DNA of 64,000 bases from Microbacter sp. GSS18 (GCA_029319145.1 CP119753.1:3286001-3350000); one strand, 5' to 3'. Positions 17,696 through 27,070 are shown, numbered from the stretch's first letter. Notes: generated from the letters alone by a model not told the origin. Program-made: numbers and translations.

Positions 17696-18871
17696 TCAGC
17701 TGAACGACGCGCCGACCTCGCTGATCGTCGGCAGCGCGCGGTCGATGGTCTCCATCGTCGCGGTCAGCGCGACGCGGAAGTGCGCCGGCTGGTCGAACAT
17801 CGTGCCCGGCATCAGGTGCACTCCTCGAGCCGAGAGCGCGTCGCAGAACGCCGCGCCATCGCCCCCGGGCGCGCGGCCCCACAGGTAGAAGGTGCCCTCG
17901 GGGCGGGTCAGCGCGAACCCGGCGTCCTCCATCGCCGCGACCATGCGGTCGCGCTTGCGCGTGAGTTCGTCCATGTCGATCGAGACCGATTCGAGAGCCG
18001 GGGCGCTGTACTGCATGAGCGCGTTCGGGAAGCCCCACCCGATCGCCAGCTGCGTCGTCATGAAGGCGCCGCGCAGCTCTTCGCGGTCGGCGCGCGGCAG
18101 CAGTGGCGACAGGGCGAGATAGCCGATCCGCTGTCCCGGGGCGAGCAGCACCTTGCCGTAGCTGTAGTCGATCATCGTCCATGGGTAGGACGCGGCCGGG
18201 CTGTCGAACCCGATCCCGTCGAAGCGGATCCGACGGTACGGCTCATCCGAGAGGATCCAGATGCGGCGTCCGTGCCGTCGCGACATCTCCTCGAGGAGCT
18301 CCGCGAGCTCGTCGCACGTCTGCTTCGGGAAGACCCGTCCGGTGGGGTTGGAGGGAGAGTTGACGATCACGACCCGCGTGCGCGGGGTGATCGCGCGGGC
18401 CACAGCCGCGATGTCGAGGTCGAAGGTGTCGGGATCCAGCGGCGCCTCCACCGGGGTCAGGTTCGTGGCGTACAGCATCGGCGTGTAGCAGAACCAGCCC
18501 GGCGTCGGGATGACGACCTCGTCTCCGACGTCGGCGATCAGCGCCAGAGCGAGCGAGATCGCTCCGAACGCGCCCTGCGTCATGGCGATGTCGTCCGGTT
18601 CGATGTCGAGGCCGAGCTCGTCGCGCAGGCCGGAGGCGATCGCCTCCCGTGCGGCGGGCTCATTGGTCTTGTAGGCGTACCAGTCGACCGAACGCGGCTC
18701 GAGCCTTCCGCGCATCGCGTCGACGAGCCCGGGCAGGGCCATTTCATGCGGGTTGCCGAACGTGAAGTCCAGAGCGTCCTCGTCGGACGCGAGGGCGCTC
18801 ATGCGCTGCAGGAACGAGATCACCTTGTCCACAGACGCATGCGCGCCTGCTGCTCGTGTCGACAGGGCCAT
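17696..18871 (-). CDS. Class I/II pyridoxal-phosphate aminotransferase
   Basis: A 391-residue fold-type I aminotransferase. Typical features in order are the N-terminal LDFTFGNPHEM, TQGAFGAISLAL for the phosphate loop, NSPSNPTGRVF, the acid in ILSDEPYRRIRF, the PLP lysine in SYGKVLLAPGQRIGY, and the substrate-carboxylate Arg near AHFRVALT. It resembles aspartate/aromatic-type enzymes (AspC/PatA-like); the amino donor is not determinable. The ATG at 18871 has GAGAGG eight bases upstream and is preferred to a GTG three codons earlier. It is divergent from the multicopper oxidase and apparently unrelated to it. Confidence 0.9.
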   Translation of the reverse strand: MALSTRAAGAHASVDKVISFLQRMSALASDEDALDFTFGNPHEMALPGLVDAMRGRLEPRSVDWYAYKTNEPAAREAIASGLRDELGLDIEPDDIAMTQGAFGAISLALALIADVGDEVVIPTPGWFCYTPMLYATNLTPVEAPLDPDTFDLDIAAVARAITPRTRVVIVNSPSNPTGRVFPKQTCDELAELLEEMSRRHGRRIWILSDEPYRRIRFDGIGFDSPAASYPWTMIDYSYGKVLLAPGQRIGYLALSPLLPRADREELRGAFMTTQLAIGWGFPNALMQYSAPALESVSIDMDELTRKRDRMVAAMEDAGFALTRPEGTFYLWGRAPGGDGAAFCDALSARGVHLMPGTMFDQPAHFRVALTATMETIDRALPTISEVGASFS

Positions 18872-18998
18872 GCCGATCACCTCTCGCTTCGGGTTCGGCC
18901 AGCATGTCGCGCCGCGGAGCGGCGGTCAAGGGCTCGCGGCGGCCCGATTCCCAGCGGATCCATCGGCTTCTCCCCTCGCCGAGGTGGTCTCTCGGGCG

Positions 18999-19004
18999 TA
19001 GCAT
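18999..19004 (+). promoter_or_regulatory. -10 element for the multicopper oxidase gene
   Basis: TAGCAT on the plus strand, with the operator-like palindrome starting 11 bases downstream. No clear -35 is seen. Confidence 0.45.
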
Positions 19005-19014
19005 CGGGGCCACG

Positions 19015-19035
19015 GCATACCCCCCTGGAGTATGC
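19015..19035. promoter_or_regulatory. CsoR-like copper operator candidate
   Basis: GCATAC and GTATGC arms flank CCCCCTGGA. The shape, ATAC-C(4-5)-...-GTAT, resembles actinobacterial CsoR copper-repressor sites, which are C/G-tract palindromes bounded by ATAC/GTAT. It lies just downstream of a -10 box and ~60 bases before a multicopper oxidase gene, the expected place for copper-responsive control. No csoR gene is in the window. Confidence 0.6.
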
Positions 19036-19096
19036 GGACCGGCTGCCGCTCCCGATCGGGCGCCGAGAAGGGTGTCGCGATGATGTGGCGTGGCCG

Positions 19097-20584
19097 ATGA
19101 CCGGCGACGGGATCACCCGGCGCCAGGCGATCGTCCTCGGCTCCCTCGGCGTCGGCGCCGTCGTCGTGGGTGGCGCGGGCTTCGCGCTCACGGGCCTGCC
19201 GGCGGCGGACCCGGACGACGCCGGCGAGGGCGGCGGGGGCGACGCATCCGGGCCGGCGGACACCGTCGCGTCCTGGAAGGAGCCCGAAGTGCTGACCTCG
19301 AGCGACGGCGTCCTGGATCTCGATCTGGCGGTGGCCGAGACGGATGTGGTCGTCGGCGGCGCGACGGTGCGCATGATGACCTACAACGGCACGGTGCCGG
19401 GCCCGACCCTGCATCTGCGGGCCGGCGACCGGCTGCGCGTCCGGCTCGAGAACGGGCTCGGCTCCCCCACCAACCTCCACACGCACGGCCTGCACGTCTC
19501 GGCCGACGGCAACAGCGACAACCCCTTCGTGAACATCGCCCCCGGCGAGGCGTTCTCGTACGAGATCGAGCTCCCTCCCGACCATCCCTCGGGGGTGTTC
19601 TGGTACCACCCGCATCACCACGGAACGGTCGCCGACCAGCTGTTCGCTGGGCTGTACGGCGCGATCGTCGTCGATGACGAGGACTGGTCGGCGGCGTCCC
19701 CGCGCGTGGCCGTCGTCTCGGACGTGTCCATCGACGGCGGTGCCGTCGCCGCCGTGACCCGTGCCGACCGGATGCTGGGCCGAACCGGCGAGATCCTGCT
19801 GACGAACGGGGTGCCATCGCCGGTGCTGCGAGGTCCGGCGGGCGAGCCGCAGCGTCTGCTCGTCGTCAATGCATGCGCGAGCCGCTACCTCGACCTGCGC
19901 ATGGAGGGCCTCGACGCCCTCGTGCGGGGCGTGGACTCCGCGCGCTGGGAGGCGCCGGCGTCGAGCGACCGGCTCCTCCTCGCACCGGGCAACAGGGCCG
20001 ACATCGTCGTCACGATGCCGGCGGCCCCCGCGGAACTGATCGCCGCCGAGCACGCTCGGGGGCGCGCGGGCGGCGGCATGATGGGCGGAGGGTCCGCCGT
20101 CTCGCCCGAGGCGGTCGTGCTCGTGCTCCAGCCGGACGCCGCGGCGCCGGCACCTGCGCTCGCCCCGGTCGCGCCGGGAGCGTGGGCGGACCTGCGCGGC
20201 GCCTCGATCGACGCGGCACGCACCGTCACGATGACGATGGGCATGGGTGGCGGCGCCGGCATGCGGTTCCTCCTCGACGGCCGATCGTTCGCCCCCGGCC
20301 GCGTCGACCAGTCGGTCCGGATCGGCACGGTCGAGGAGTGGACCATCGTGAACTCCTCGCCGATGTCGCACCCGTTCCACCTGCACGTGTGGCCCATGCA
20401 GGTCGTCGCGCTCGACGGTGTCGAGGTGGCGGGAACGGACGTGCGCGACGTCGTGGACGTGCCGGCGGGGTCCAGCGCGACGGTGCGCATCGCCTTCGAC
20501 GCCTTCCCGGGCCGGACGGTCTACCACTGCCACATCCTCGACCACGAGGACCTCGGGATGATGGCTGTCGTCGAGGCCGGATAG
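19097..20584 (+). CDS. Tat-exported multicopper oxidase (CueO-like)
   Basis: A 495-residue multicopper oxidase predicted to act outside the membrane, oxidising Cu(I), metals or phenols with reduction of O2. It starts with a twin-arginine signal (ITRRQAIVLG plus a hydrophobic stretch to about residue 33). All four copper clusters are visible: LHTHGLH (128-132), FWYHPHHHG (169-176), HPFHLHVW, and YHCHILDHEDLGMM with a Met axial ligand. Met/Gly-rich loops (GGGMMGGGS and MTMGMGGGAGM) suit copper handling as in CueO. The start is uncertain: the GTG four codons earlier (19085) is better spaced from GAGAAGGG. A CsoR-like palindrome upstream suggests copper induction. Confidence 0.92.
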   Translation: MTGDGITRRQAIVLGSLGVGAVVVGGAGFALTGLPAADPDDAGEGGGGDASGPADTVASWKEPEVLTSSDGVLDLDLAVAETDVVVGGATVRMMTYNGTVPGPTLHLRAGDRLRVRLENGLGSPTNLHTHGLHVSADGNSDNPFVNIAPGEAFSYEIELPPDHPSGVFWYHPHHHGTVADQLFAGLYGAIVVDDEDWSAASPRVAVVSDVSIDGGAVAAVTRADRMLGRTGEILLTNGVPSPVLRGPAGEPQRLLVVNACASRYLDLRMEGLDALVRGVDSARWEAPASSDRLLLAPGNRADIVVTMPAAPAELIAAEHARGRAGGGMMGGGSAVSPEAVVLVLQPDAAAPAPALAPVAPGAWADLRGASIDAARTVTMTMGMGGGAGMRFLLDGRSFAPGRVDQSVRIGTVEEWTIVNSSPMSHPFHLHVWPMQVVALDGVEVAGTDVRDVVDVPAGSSATVRIAFDAFPGRTVYHCHILDHEDLGMMAVVEAG

Positions 20585-20645
20585 TGCGCGGCCGCGCGAA
20601 CCCGGCTCACCACACCCCATGCCGTCCGCGGCACGTGACCGCTCC

Positions 20646-20668
20646 TAGACTGGCCGGGCGTCCGGCCA
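20646..20668 (+). promoter_or_regulatory. -10 box and leader hairpin before the acyl-CoA synthetase gene
   Basis: TAGACT at 20646-20651 is a candidate -10. TGGCCGG and CCGGCCA (20651-20668, four-base loop) form a perfect 7 bp stem just after it, at or near the transcript start. The leader to the ATG at 20715 is ~55 bases. Confidence 0.35.
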
Positions 20669-20714
20669 GGATCCGCGCGGCCGGCCGCATCCGTCATCGA
20701 AGAACGAAGTCCTC

Positions 20715-22415
20715 ATGCCCCATACCGCCGCCGGTCTCGCGTTCCGCGAGGCGCGGGACACTCTGCTCGCCCACTCCCGAGACCCCCAGGCGGCGCGCGC
20801 CGCGTTCTCATGGCCGGCTGTCGGCCCCCAATTCAACTGGGCGGTGGACTGGTTCGACGCCGTCGCGGAGGGCAACGACACGCTCGCGCTGCGCGTGATC
20901 GAGGAGGACGGCAGCGAGGCGCAGCGCACGTTCGACCACATGCGGCGCCGCTCGAACCAGGTCGCGAACTGGCTCACGTCGATCGGTGTGCGCCGCGGTG
21001 ACCCGGTCATGCTCATGATCGACAACCGCGTCGAGCTGTGGGAGGCGATGCTGGCGATCATGAAGGTCGGCGCCGTGATCCTGCCGACCTCGGTCGTGCT
21101 GTCGGCCGAGGACCTCGCCGAGCGGCTCGACCGCGCCGACGTGCGCGCCGTCATCGCCGATGGTGCCGATGCGGCGAAATTCGACGAGTTCGACCGCGAC
21201 ATGGTGCGGATCGTCGTGGGCGCGCGGCGTGAGGGGTGGCACGCGTTCGCCGACTCCGAGGGTGCGTCCCCGGACGCTCCCGGCGTCGTCGTGGACTCCA
21301 CCGACGCCTCGATCGTCTACTTCACCAGCGGGACCACCTCGCGGCCCAAGATGGTCGAGCACACGCACCTGTCGTACCCGGTCGGGCACCTCTCGACGAT
21401 GTACTGGATCGGCGTGCGGCCCGGCGACGTCCACATGACCATCAGCGCGCCCGGGTGGGGCAAGCACGCGTGGAGCCTGTTCTTCGCGCCGTGGATCGCC
21501 GAGGCGACCGTCGTCGTCTACAACTACCGTCGGTTCGACGCCGTCGCCCTCGTCGAGCAGCTCGACCGGGCCGGCGTCAACACGTTCTGCGCGCCCCCGA
21601 CGGTGTGGCGGATGCTGATCCAGGCCGACCTGGAGAACAAGCCGGCGGGGATGCGCGAGCTGCTGTCGGCCGGCGAGCCGCTCAACCCCGAGGTGATCGC
21701 CACGATCGAGCGCTGGTGGGGCATCCAGATCCGCGACGGCTACGGGCAGACCGAGTTGACGGCGGTCATCGGCAACACCCCGGGCGTGCCGCTCAAGCCG
21801 GGCTCGATGGGCAGGGCCCTTCCGGGCGTCGACATCGTGCTCGTCGACCCCGTCACCGGCGAACGCGCCGACGAGGGCGAGATCTGCCTGCCGACGTCGC
21901 CCGAGCGCCCGCTCAATCTGATGACCGGATACGTGGGCGAGCCCGACCGGACGGCGAAGGTCGAGCACGACGGGTACTACCACACCAGCGATGTCGCGAC
22001 GCGGGACGCCGAGGGGTTCCTGACCTTCGTCGGCCGCACCGACGACGTCTTCAAGGCGAGTGACTTCAAGGTGTCGCCGTTCGAGGTCGAGTCGATCCTG
22101 CTCGAGCATCCGGCGGTCGCCGAGGCCGGCGTCGTGGGGGCGCCGGACGACCTGCGGCTGAACGTCGTGAAAGCGTACGTGCACCTCGCCGGCGGCGCTG
22201 AAGCGGATGCCGCGACCGCACGCAGCATCCTCGCCCACGCGCGCGAGCACATGCCTCCGTACATGCGGGTGCGCCGCGTGGAGTTCTTCGATCTGCCCAA
22301 GACCATCTCGGGCAAGATCCGGCGCGTCGAGCTGCGCGAGCGCGAGGAGCTGCTGACCGGCGCGCGCATCCCGACGGAGTTCCGCGAGGCCGACTTCCCC
22401 GACCTCAAGGGGTGA
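20715..22415 (+). CDS. AMP-forming acyl-CoA synthetase (medium-chain acyl-CoA ligase-like)
   Basis: A 566-residue ANL-superfamily ligase that would activate a carboxylic acid to its CoA thioester via an acyl-adenylate. The ATP-binding loop is YFTSGTTSRPK and the second motif DGYGQTE. The hinge Asp is in YHTSDVATRDAEGFLTFVGRTDD. The adenylation lysine is in PKTISGKIRR near the C-terminus. The size and the region around SAPGWGKHAW match the ACSM/medium-chain or acetyl-like subgroup rather than FadD. It is a single gene; the 130 bases upstream hold a -10 and a small hairpin. The acid is not known. Confidence 0.9.
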   Translation: MPHTAAGLAFREARDTLLAHSRDPQAARAAFSWPAVGPQFNWAVDWFDAVAEGNDTLALRVIEEDGSEAQRTFDHMRRRSNQVANWLTSIGVRRGDPVMLMIDNRVELWEAMLAIMKVGAVILPTSVVLSAEDLAERLDRADVRAVIADGADAAKFDEFDRDMVRIVVGARREGWHAFADSEGASPDAPGVVVDSTDASIVYFTSGTTSRPKMVEHTHLSYPVGHLSTMYWIGVRPGDVHMTISAPGWGKHAWSLFFAPWIAEATVVVYNYRRFDAVALVEQLDRAGVNTFCAPPTVWRMLIQADLENKPAGMRELLSAGEPLNPEVIATIERWWGIQIRDGYGQTELTAVIGNTPGVPLKPGSMGRALPGVDIVLVDPVTGERADEGEICLPTSPERPLNLMTGYVGEPDRTAKVEHDGYYHTSDVATRDAEGFLTFVGRTDDVFKASDFKVSPFEVESILLEHPAVAEAGVVGAPDDLRLNVVKAYVHLAGGAEADAATARSILAHAREHMPPYMRVRRVEFFDLPKTISGKIRRVELREREELLTGARIPTEFREADFPDLKG

Positions 22416-22425
22416 GGCGCGATCC

Positions 22426-23100
22426 TCAGAAGCCCCCGATGCCCTTGCCGATCATCACGACCCCGATGACGGCGAGGAGCACCGCCATGATCGTCGCGTT
22501 CTGGTGTACGAGCCAGCCGCGCAGGCTGTCGAGCGGGCCACGCAGACGGTCTGCGGCGATGAGGTAGCCGATCACGGGGACCGCCACCGTGAGGGCGGCG
22601 ATGACGGTGAAGATCCCGATCACGAGCGCGGACTCGCCGACCGAGAGGCCCGCGCCGCCGATCACGAGTCCCGCGCCGGCGGCCAGGATGAGGTTCTTCG
22701 GGTTCACCGCCGACAGCAGGAAGCCCAGGCCGAGCGCGCCGCCGAACGAGATCGTGTCGATCGCCCGCATCCACTTCGGCAGCGGCGGCTCCTCACCGTC
22801 CTTCGGCCGCCCCCGCCACTGACGGAGCGCGAGGAGGAGCAGAAGCGCGCCCAGCACGATCTTGATCACAGCCCGTATCGGCTGTGATGCATCCGTCTCC
22901 TGCTCCGGAAGCAGCGACGACAGCAGCGTGAACAGGGCCGAGGCGACGACGATCCCGCCGACCCAGCCCAGGAGGAAGCCGACGCTCGTGACCCGCGCCT
23001 TCGGCGAGAGGAGCATCAGGATCGCCGCGACGATCGGGATCGGGCTGATCGCGACGCCGAGCGCCAGAGGGAGGATGTCGCCGATCGCCTGGCTCATCAT
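22426..23100 (-). CDS. GAP-family (Sap/LysE-like) six-helix membrane protein
   Basis: A 224-residue integral membrane protein with about six hydrophobic segments. The opening LPLALGVAISPIPIVAAILMLLSPKA is characteristic of the GAP family (named from mycobacterial glycolipid-addressing proteins, LysE superfamily). A second conserved element, FLLSAVNPKNLILAAGAG, follows after the central charged loop. Relatives help export of surface lipids or small solutes, but no substrate can be assigned here. The ATG at 23100 is chosen because TACCGT lies seven bases upstream, a leaderless arrangement. It is convergent with the acyl-CoA synthetase and divergent from the secreted protein. Confidence 0.8.
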   Translation of the reverse strand: MMSQAIGDILPLALGVAISPIPIVAAILMLLSPKARVTSVGFLLGWVGGIVVASALFTLLSSLLPEQETDASQPIRAVIKIVLGALLLLLALRQWRGRPKDGEEPPLPKWMRAIDTISFGGALGLGFLLSAVNPKNLILAAGAGLVIGGAGLSVGESALVIGIFTVIAALTVAVPVIGYLIAADRLRGPLDSLRGWLVHQNATIMAVLLAVIGVVMIGKGIGGF

Positions 23101-23107
23101 GGTGCTC

Positions 23108-23113
23108 ACGGTA
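23108..23113 (-). promoter_or_regulatory. -10 element TACCGT for a leaderless start (GAP protein)
   Basis: TACCGT on the minus strand, then seven bases, then the ATG at 23100. Confidence 0.5.
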
Positions 23114-23266
23114 GTCCCGGCGCAGGGACGCGCGCGGGACGAAAGGCCTATGGCGGGCGGGTCGGGCGTGGCTAGCGTCCTGACCGTGGACGGCGACGAT
23201 GCGTCCATTGCGATCGCGCGCCGGCAGGAGCGCAGTGCATCGGTGCCATCAGTGGGGAGCGCTGCC

Positions 23267-25006
23267 ATGTTCAGGATTGCCGCACGTATAGCGCTGGCCG
23301 TGGCCGTGACGGCCACTCTGGGGGGATTGGCGACCGGTCCCTCGCTCGCCGCGAGCGGCGTCGGGCACGTCGACGCGAGCCGGGCCATGCCGTCGTCCGT
23401 CGCGGGTCAGGCCCAAAGCGTCATCCGCGACCTCGAGAAGCAGGGGTACGAGGTCTCGGTCGGGTATCCGCTGCTGTACACCCAGGACCTGTGCGACAGG
23501 TACACCTACGAGACCTTCCACAACTGCTTCGCGAACAATCCGGCATCCCCGTACGTCATCCCGGTGGTGAAGTCGTGGCCCGACGAGTACGTCGATCCCA
23601 GCACCGTGAACGGGTTCGGCAAGACCCGCCCGGGCTACAGCGCCACCTACCGCCTCGATGAGCGCGAAGCGATCGTGATCCTCGGCGAGATGCCTCCCGA
23701 GGGCCGCTACATGGGTCTGCAGTCGTGGGTGTTCTCGCAGGAGAGGCTCGATGCCCCGCCGCTGTGGGACACCGTCTGGGAGGACCTCATCAATCACCAG
23801 GTCCCGTTCCTCTCCCAGTACCTGTTCGGCACGGTTCCGCGCGATTCGAGCCGCCTGCTGAGCTTCTCCAGCCTGAGCAACAACATCAACGACGTCGTCA
23901 TGACCGCGCAGTCGGACGAAGCGCCCTTCGGCCAGGTGCGGACCTTCGTCATCACGCCGGATCAGACGATGGACGGGGTCGTCAGAGCCGCCCTGGAGAA
24001 CGCGGGGATGCCCGGCGACGACATCTTCACCGAACCCATTCCCCCGGACGCCGTGGTGGAGTTCCCCCAGCCGGCGACGCCGCCCGACGACGAGGCCCAG
24101 CCCATCGGGCCCCAGCCCATCGGGCCGATCGGCCTCGACAAGTCGGCGAACGACTTCCTCACCGCGCTGCGGTACGCGATGCCGGAGGACGAGCGGGCGG
24201 CGGACACGTGGCGCAGCTCGCTCCCGCTGACGGTGCTGCGCGTCCGGGAGGCCCCGAGCTCGGACCGGGAGCCGGTGCCGTTCGACACGTTCACCGCCGA
24301 TGAGCGCGGCGGCGTCGACGAGCACGCCCCCGACCTGGGGTTGACCCAGGCCCTCGACGATCTGGTCGCCGCGGTCTGCGCTCGGGCGGACGCGCACGAC
24401 CTCGACCTCGAGGGCGGCGGCTGCGACAGCGCCGACGACGACGCCGTGACGAAGTCGGAGATGAAGGACATCCTCACCGACCTCGGGCAGGACGGGCCGT
24501 ATTGCCGGTATGTGGGGATGGACTGCGAGGCCGACGGCCAGGATGCCAGCTACTTCATCGCCGGGCCCCGGCCGCTCGACGACGGCCAGGTGTACGCCGC
24601 CGTCGGGACCCTGGCGACCGAGACCGGGAACGCCACCTACGTGGGGCTGGGTGTCAACGACGCCTCCATGCTGAAGGGTGCGGCAAACCTGTCGGACGAC
24701 GACCTCACGGGATCGGCCGTTCCCTTCGAGCAGGAGGCGGGCCAGGACTTCTCGAAGCTGTTCGTCCGGTTCTTCGCCCGCGACTGCTCGGCCATCGAGG
24801 ATCTGACGAGCGGAGCGTGCACCGCGATCACCGAAGACGTCATCCCCCTGTCCGCAGACCCCGCGGCGCCGGGCGACCGGAGCCTGCACGGCCAGTTCAG
24901 CACGTCCCTGCGCTCGTACGTCGACCCGAGCAACCCGCACGGCCGTGGGCCGGACCCCACCCTGCAGCTCACACCGAGGATCCTCGGCTTCTTCCCTCAG
25001 GAGTGA
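23267..25006 (+). CDS. Secreted protein of unknown function, eight cysteines
   Basis: A 579-residue protein not recognised as any family. It has a Sec-type signal peptide (hydrophobic ALAVAVTATLGGLATG, cleavage likely near SLAA at ~30). The mature part has eight Cys in four close pairs (DLCDRY/HNCF, VCARA/GGGCDS, YCRY/DCEAD, DCSAI/GACTA), suggesting extracellular disulfides. Other visible features are an acidic mid region, a QPIGPQPIGPIG repeat near 280, and aromatic-rich segments such as EAIVILGEMPPEGRYMGLQSWVF. GGGGAGC precedes the ATG at a good distance. A stem-loop after the stop (25024-25047) ends the unit. The downstream neighbour is an alkylsulfatase with its own promoter. Confidence 0.7.
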   Translation: MFRIAARIALAVAVTATLGGLATGPSLAASGVGHVDASRAMPSSVAGQAQSVIRDLEKQGYEVSVGYPLLYTQDLCDRYTYETFHNCFANNPASPYVIPVVKSWPDEYVDPSTVNGFGKTRPGYSATYRLDEREAIVILGEMPPEGRYMGLQSWVFSQERLDAPPLWDTVWEDLINHQVPFLSQYLFGTVPRDSSRLLSFSSLSNNINDVVMTAQSDEAPFGQVRTFVITPDQTMDGVVRAALENAGMPGDDIFTEPIPPDAVVEFPQPATPPDDEAQPIGPQPIGPIGLDKSANDFLTALRYAMPEDERAADTWRSSLPLTVLRVREAPSSDREPVPFDTFTADERGGVDEHAPDLGLTQALDDLVAAVCARADAHDLDLEGGGCDSADDDAVTKSEMKDILTDLGQDGPYCRYVGMDCEADGQDASYFIAGPRPLDDGQVYAAVGTLATETGNATYVGLGVNDASMLKGAANLSDDDLTGSAVPFEQEAGQDFSKLFVRFFARDCSAIEDLTSGACTAITEDVIPLSADPAAPGDRSLHGQFSTSLRSYVDPSNPHGRGPDPTLQLTPRILGFFPQE

Positions 25007-25023
25007 ACTCGACGTGAGCCGCG

Positions 25024-25047
25024 CCGCCGGGCTTCAGCGCCCGGCGG
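25024..25047 (+). terminator. Stem-loop after the secreted-protein gene
   Basis: CCGCCGGGC and GCCCGGCGG form a perfect 9 bp stem with a six-base loop, 17 bases after the stop. There is no U-tract, as is common in high-GC actinobacteria. Confidence 0.6.
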
Positions 25048-25114
25048 TCGGACGCGGTCGCAGCGGCGGTGACCGGGGGGTCGAAGGACCCGGGTCCTGT
25101 CCCGATCGCGGTCG

Positions 25115-25120
25115 TAGCAT
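25115..25120 (+). promoter_or_regulatory. -10 element TAGCAT for a leaderless start (alkylsulfatase)
   Basis: TAGCAT, seven bases, then the ATG at 25128. No ribosome site is present upstream. Confidence 0.5.
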
Positions 25121-25127
25121 CGGCCAC

Positions 25128-27002
25128 ATGAGCAGCAACGATGCCTCCGCAGCCATCGCGCGCCAGCAGCAGGAACTGCGCGATCGCCTCCCCTTCGACG
25201 ACACCCGCGATGTCGCGGCCGTCGAGCGGGGCTTTCTCGGCACCCTCGCCGACCCGGTCATCCACGACGCGGAGGGGAATGCCGTCTGGGACGCCGCGGC
25301 CTACGACTTCATCGACGGGGACGCCCCCGACACGGTGAACCCGAGCCTGTGGCGGCAGTCGTCGCTCGTGCGCAGGCACGGGCTGTTCGAGGTCGTCGAG
25401 GGTCTGTACCAGGTGCGCGGCCTCGACCTCTCGAACGTGTCCTTCGTCGAGGGCGACACGGGTGTCATCGTCATCGATCCGCTCATCTCGAAGGAGACCG
25501 CGGCGGCTGCCCTGGCGCTGTACCGCGAGCATCGCGGCGACCGACCGGTGACCGGGATCATCTTCACGCACAGCCACCTCGATCACTTCGGCGGCGTCTC
25601 CGGCATCGCAGACCGTGAGGAGCTCGCCGCGAGGGGCATCCCCGTCGTCGCGCCGGCGGAGTTCGTGCGCGAGGCGGTCGCCGAGAACGTGTACGCGGGC
25701 ACCGCGATGGCCCGCCGTGCCGGCTACATGTACGGTGCCGCACTGGCGAAGGGGCCGAAGGGATCGGTCGGCGCCGGACTCGGCCAGACGACCTCCACGG
25801 GACACGCGGGCATCGCCGCGCCGACCGTCGAGGTCACCGCGACCGGACAGACGCTCACGATCGACGGTGTCGAGATCGAGTTCCAGATGGCTCCGGGCAC
25901 CGAGGCGCCCGCGGAGATGCACTTCTACTTCCCGGCGTACCGGGCGCTGTGCATGGCCGAGAACGCCACCCACAACCTCCACAACCTGCTCACCCTGCGC
26001 GGCGCTCTGGTGCGTGACCCGCACGTGTGGGCGGGGTACCTCACCGAGGCGGTCGAGCGGTTCGCGGACCGCAGCGACGTCGTCTTCGCGTCGCACCACT
26101 GGCCGACGTGGGGCAACGCCGAGCTGCGCGAGTTCCTCGGCATCCAGCGCGACCTGTACGCGTACCTGCACGACCAGACGCTGCGGATGCTGAACCAGGG
26201 CATGACCGGAGCCGAGATCGCCGAGGAGATCCAGCTGCCGCCGGCGCTGGAGGACGCGTGGCATACGCACGGCTACTACGGCAGCGTGAGCCACAACGTC
26301 AAAGCGATCTACCAGCGCTACATGGGGTGGTTCGACGGCAACCCGGCGCGGCTGTGGCCGCATCCGCCCAAGGCCCTCGCGGAGCGCTACGTCGCCGCGA
26401 TGGGCGGCATCGACCGGGTCGTCGCGCTCGCCGAGGGCGCCTTCTCGGACGGGGACTTCCGGTGGGCCGCGACGCTGCTGGACCACGCCGTGTTCACCGA
26501 CCCCGATCACGCCGCGGCGCGGGCCCTGTACGCCGACACGCTGGAGCAGCTCGCCTACGGCGCCGAGAACGGCACGTGGCGGAACTTCTACCTGTCGGGC
26601 GCGACCGAGCTGCGCGGCGCGAACTTCGGCACCCCGACCAAGACCGCGGCACCGGACATCGTGGCCCAGCTGAGCATCGAGCAGGTGCTCGACTCCATCG
26701 CCATCTCGGTGGATGGGCCGGCGGCCTGGGATCTCGACCTGGCGCTGGACGTGGTGTTCATCGAGGCGGGGCGGTCCTTCCGGGTCACGCTGCACAACGG
26801 GGTCCTCGTCTCGATCGAGAAGCCCGCGGACCCCGCCACCGCACAGGTGACGGTGGCCCTGGACAAGATGCGGCTGCTGGCGCTGCTCGCCGGCGATGCG
26901 GTCAGTCCCGGCATCGAGATCAGCGGCGACCCCTCGGTCCTGTACGCGCTGCTCGGTGTTCTGGTCGCCGGTGACGATGCGTTCGAGATCGTCGTGCCGT
27001 GA
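25128..27002 (+). CDS. Alkylsulfatase, metallo-beta-lactamase fold (SdsA1/BDS1-like)
   Basis: A 624-residue type III alkylsulfatase that would cleave primary or secondary alkyl sulfates to alcohol and sulfate. The binuclear zinc motif THSHLDHFGG carries His148, His150, Asp152 and His153. Further ligand regions are AENATHNLHNL and SHHWPTWGN. The domain order is as in SdsA1: metallo-beta-lactamase core, then a helical dimerisation region (about 390-490), then an SCP2-like C-terminal domain (about 500-624). No signal peptide is seen, whereas SdsA1 is exported; this one is probably cytoplasmic. A hairpin at 27010-27029 follows the stop. Confidence 0.92.
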   Translation: MSSNDASAAIARQQQELRDRLPFDDTRDVAAVERGFLGTLADPVIHDAEGNAVWDAAAYDFIDGDAPDTVNPSLWRQSSLVRRHGLFEVVEGLYQVRGLDLSNVSFVEGDTGVIVIDPLISKETAAAALALYREHRGDRPVTGIIFTHSHLDHFGGVSGIADREELAARGIPVVAPAEFVREAVAENVYAGTAMARRAGYMYGAALAKGPKGSVGAGLGQTTSTGHAGIAAPTVEVTATGQTLTIDGVEIEFQMAPGTEAPAEMHFYFPAYRALCMAENATHNLHNLLTLRGALVRDPHVWAGYLTEAVERFADRSDVVFASHHWPTWGNAELREFLGIQRDLYAYLHDQTLRMLNQGMTGAEIAEEIQLPPALEDAWHTHGYYGSVSHNVKAIYQRYMGWFDGNPARLWPHPPKALAERYVAAMGGIDRVVALAEGAFSDGDFRWAATLLDHAVFTDPDHAAARALYADTLEQLAYGAENGTWRNFYLSGATELRGANFGTPTKTAAPDIVAQLSIEQVLDSIAISVDGPAAWDLDLALDVVFIEAGRSFRVTLHNGVLVSIEKPADPATAQVTVALDKMRLLALLAGDAVSPGIEISGDPSVLYALLGVLVAGDDAFEIVVP

Positions 27003-27009
27003 CTCGCGT

Positions 27010-27029
27010 GCCCGGCCCCTCGGCCGGGC
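27010..27029 (+). terminator. Stem-loop after the alkylsulfatase gene
   Basis: GCCCGGCC and GGCCGGGC pair perfectly over 8 bp around a four-base loop, 7 bases beyond the stop codon. Confidence 0.6.
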
Positions 27030-27070
27030 GCTCGCATGGGCTCGGAGCGCTCCGCACGCGGTCGGTGCCC

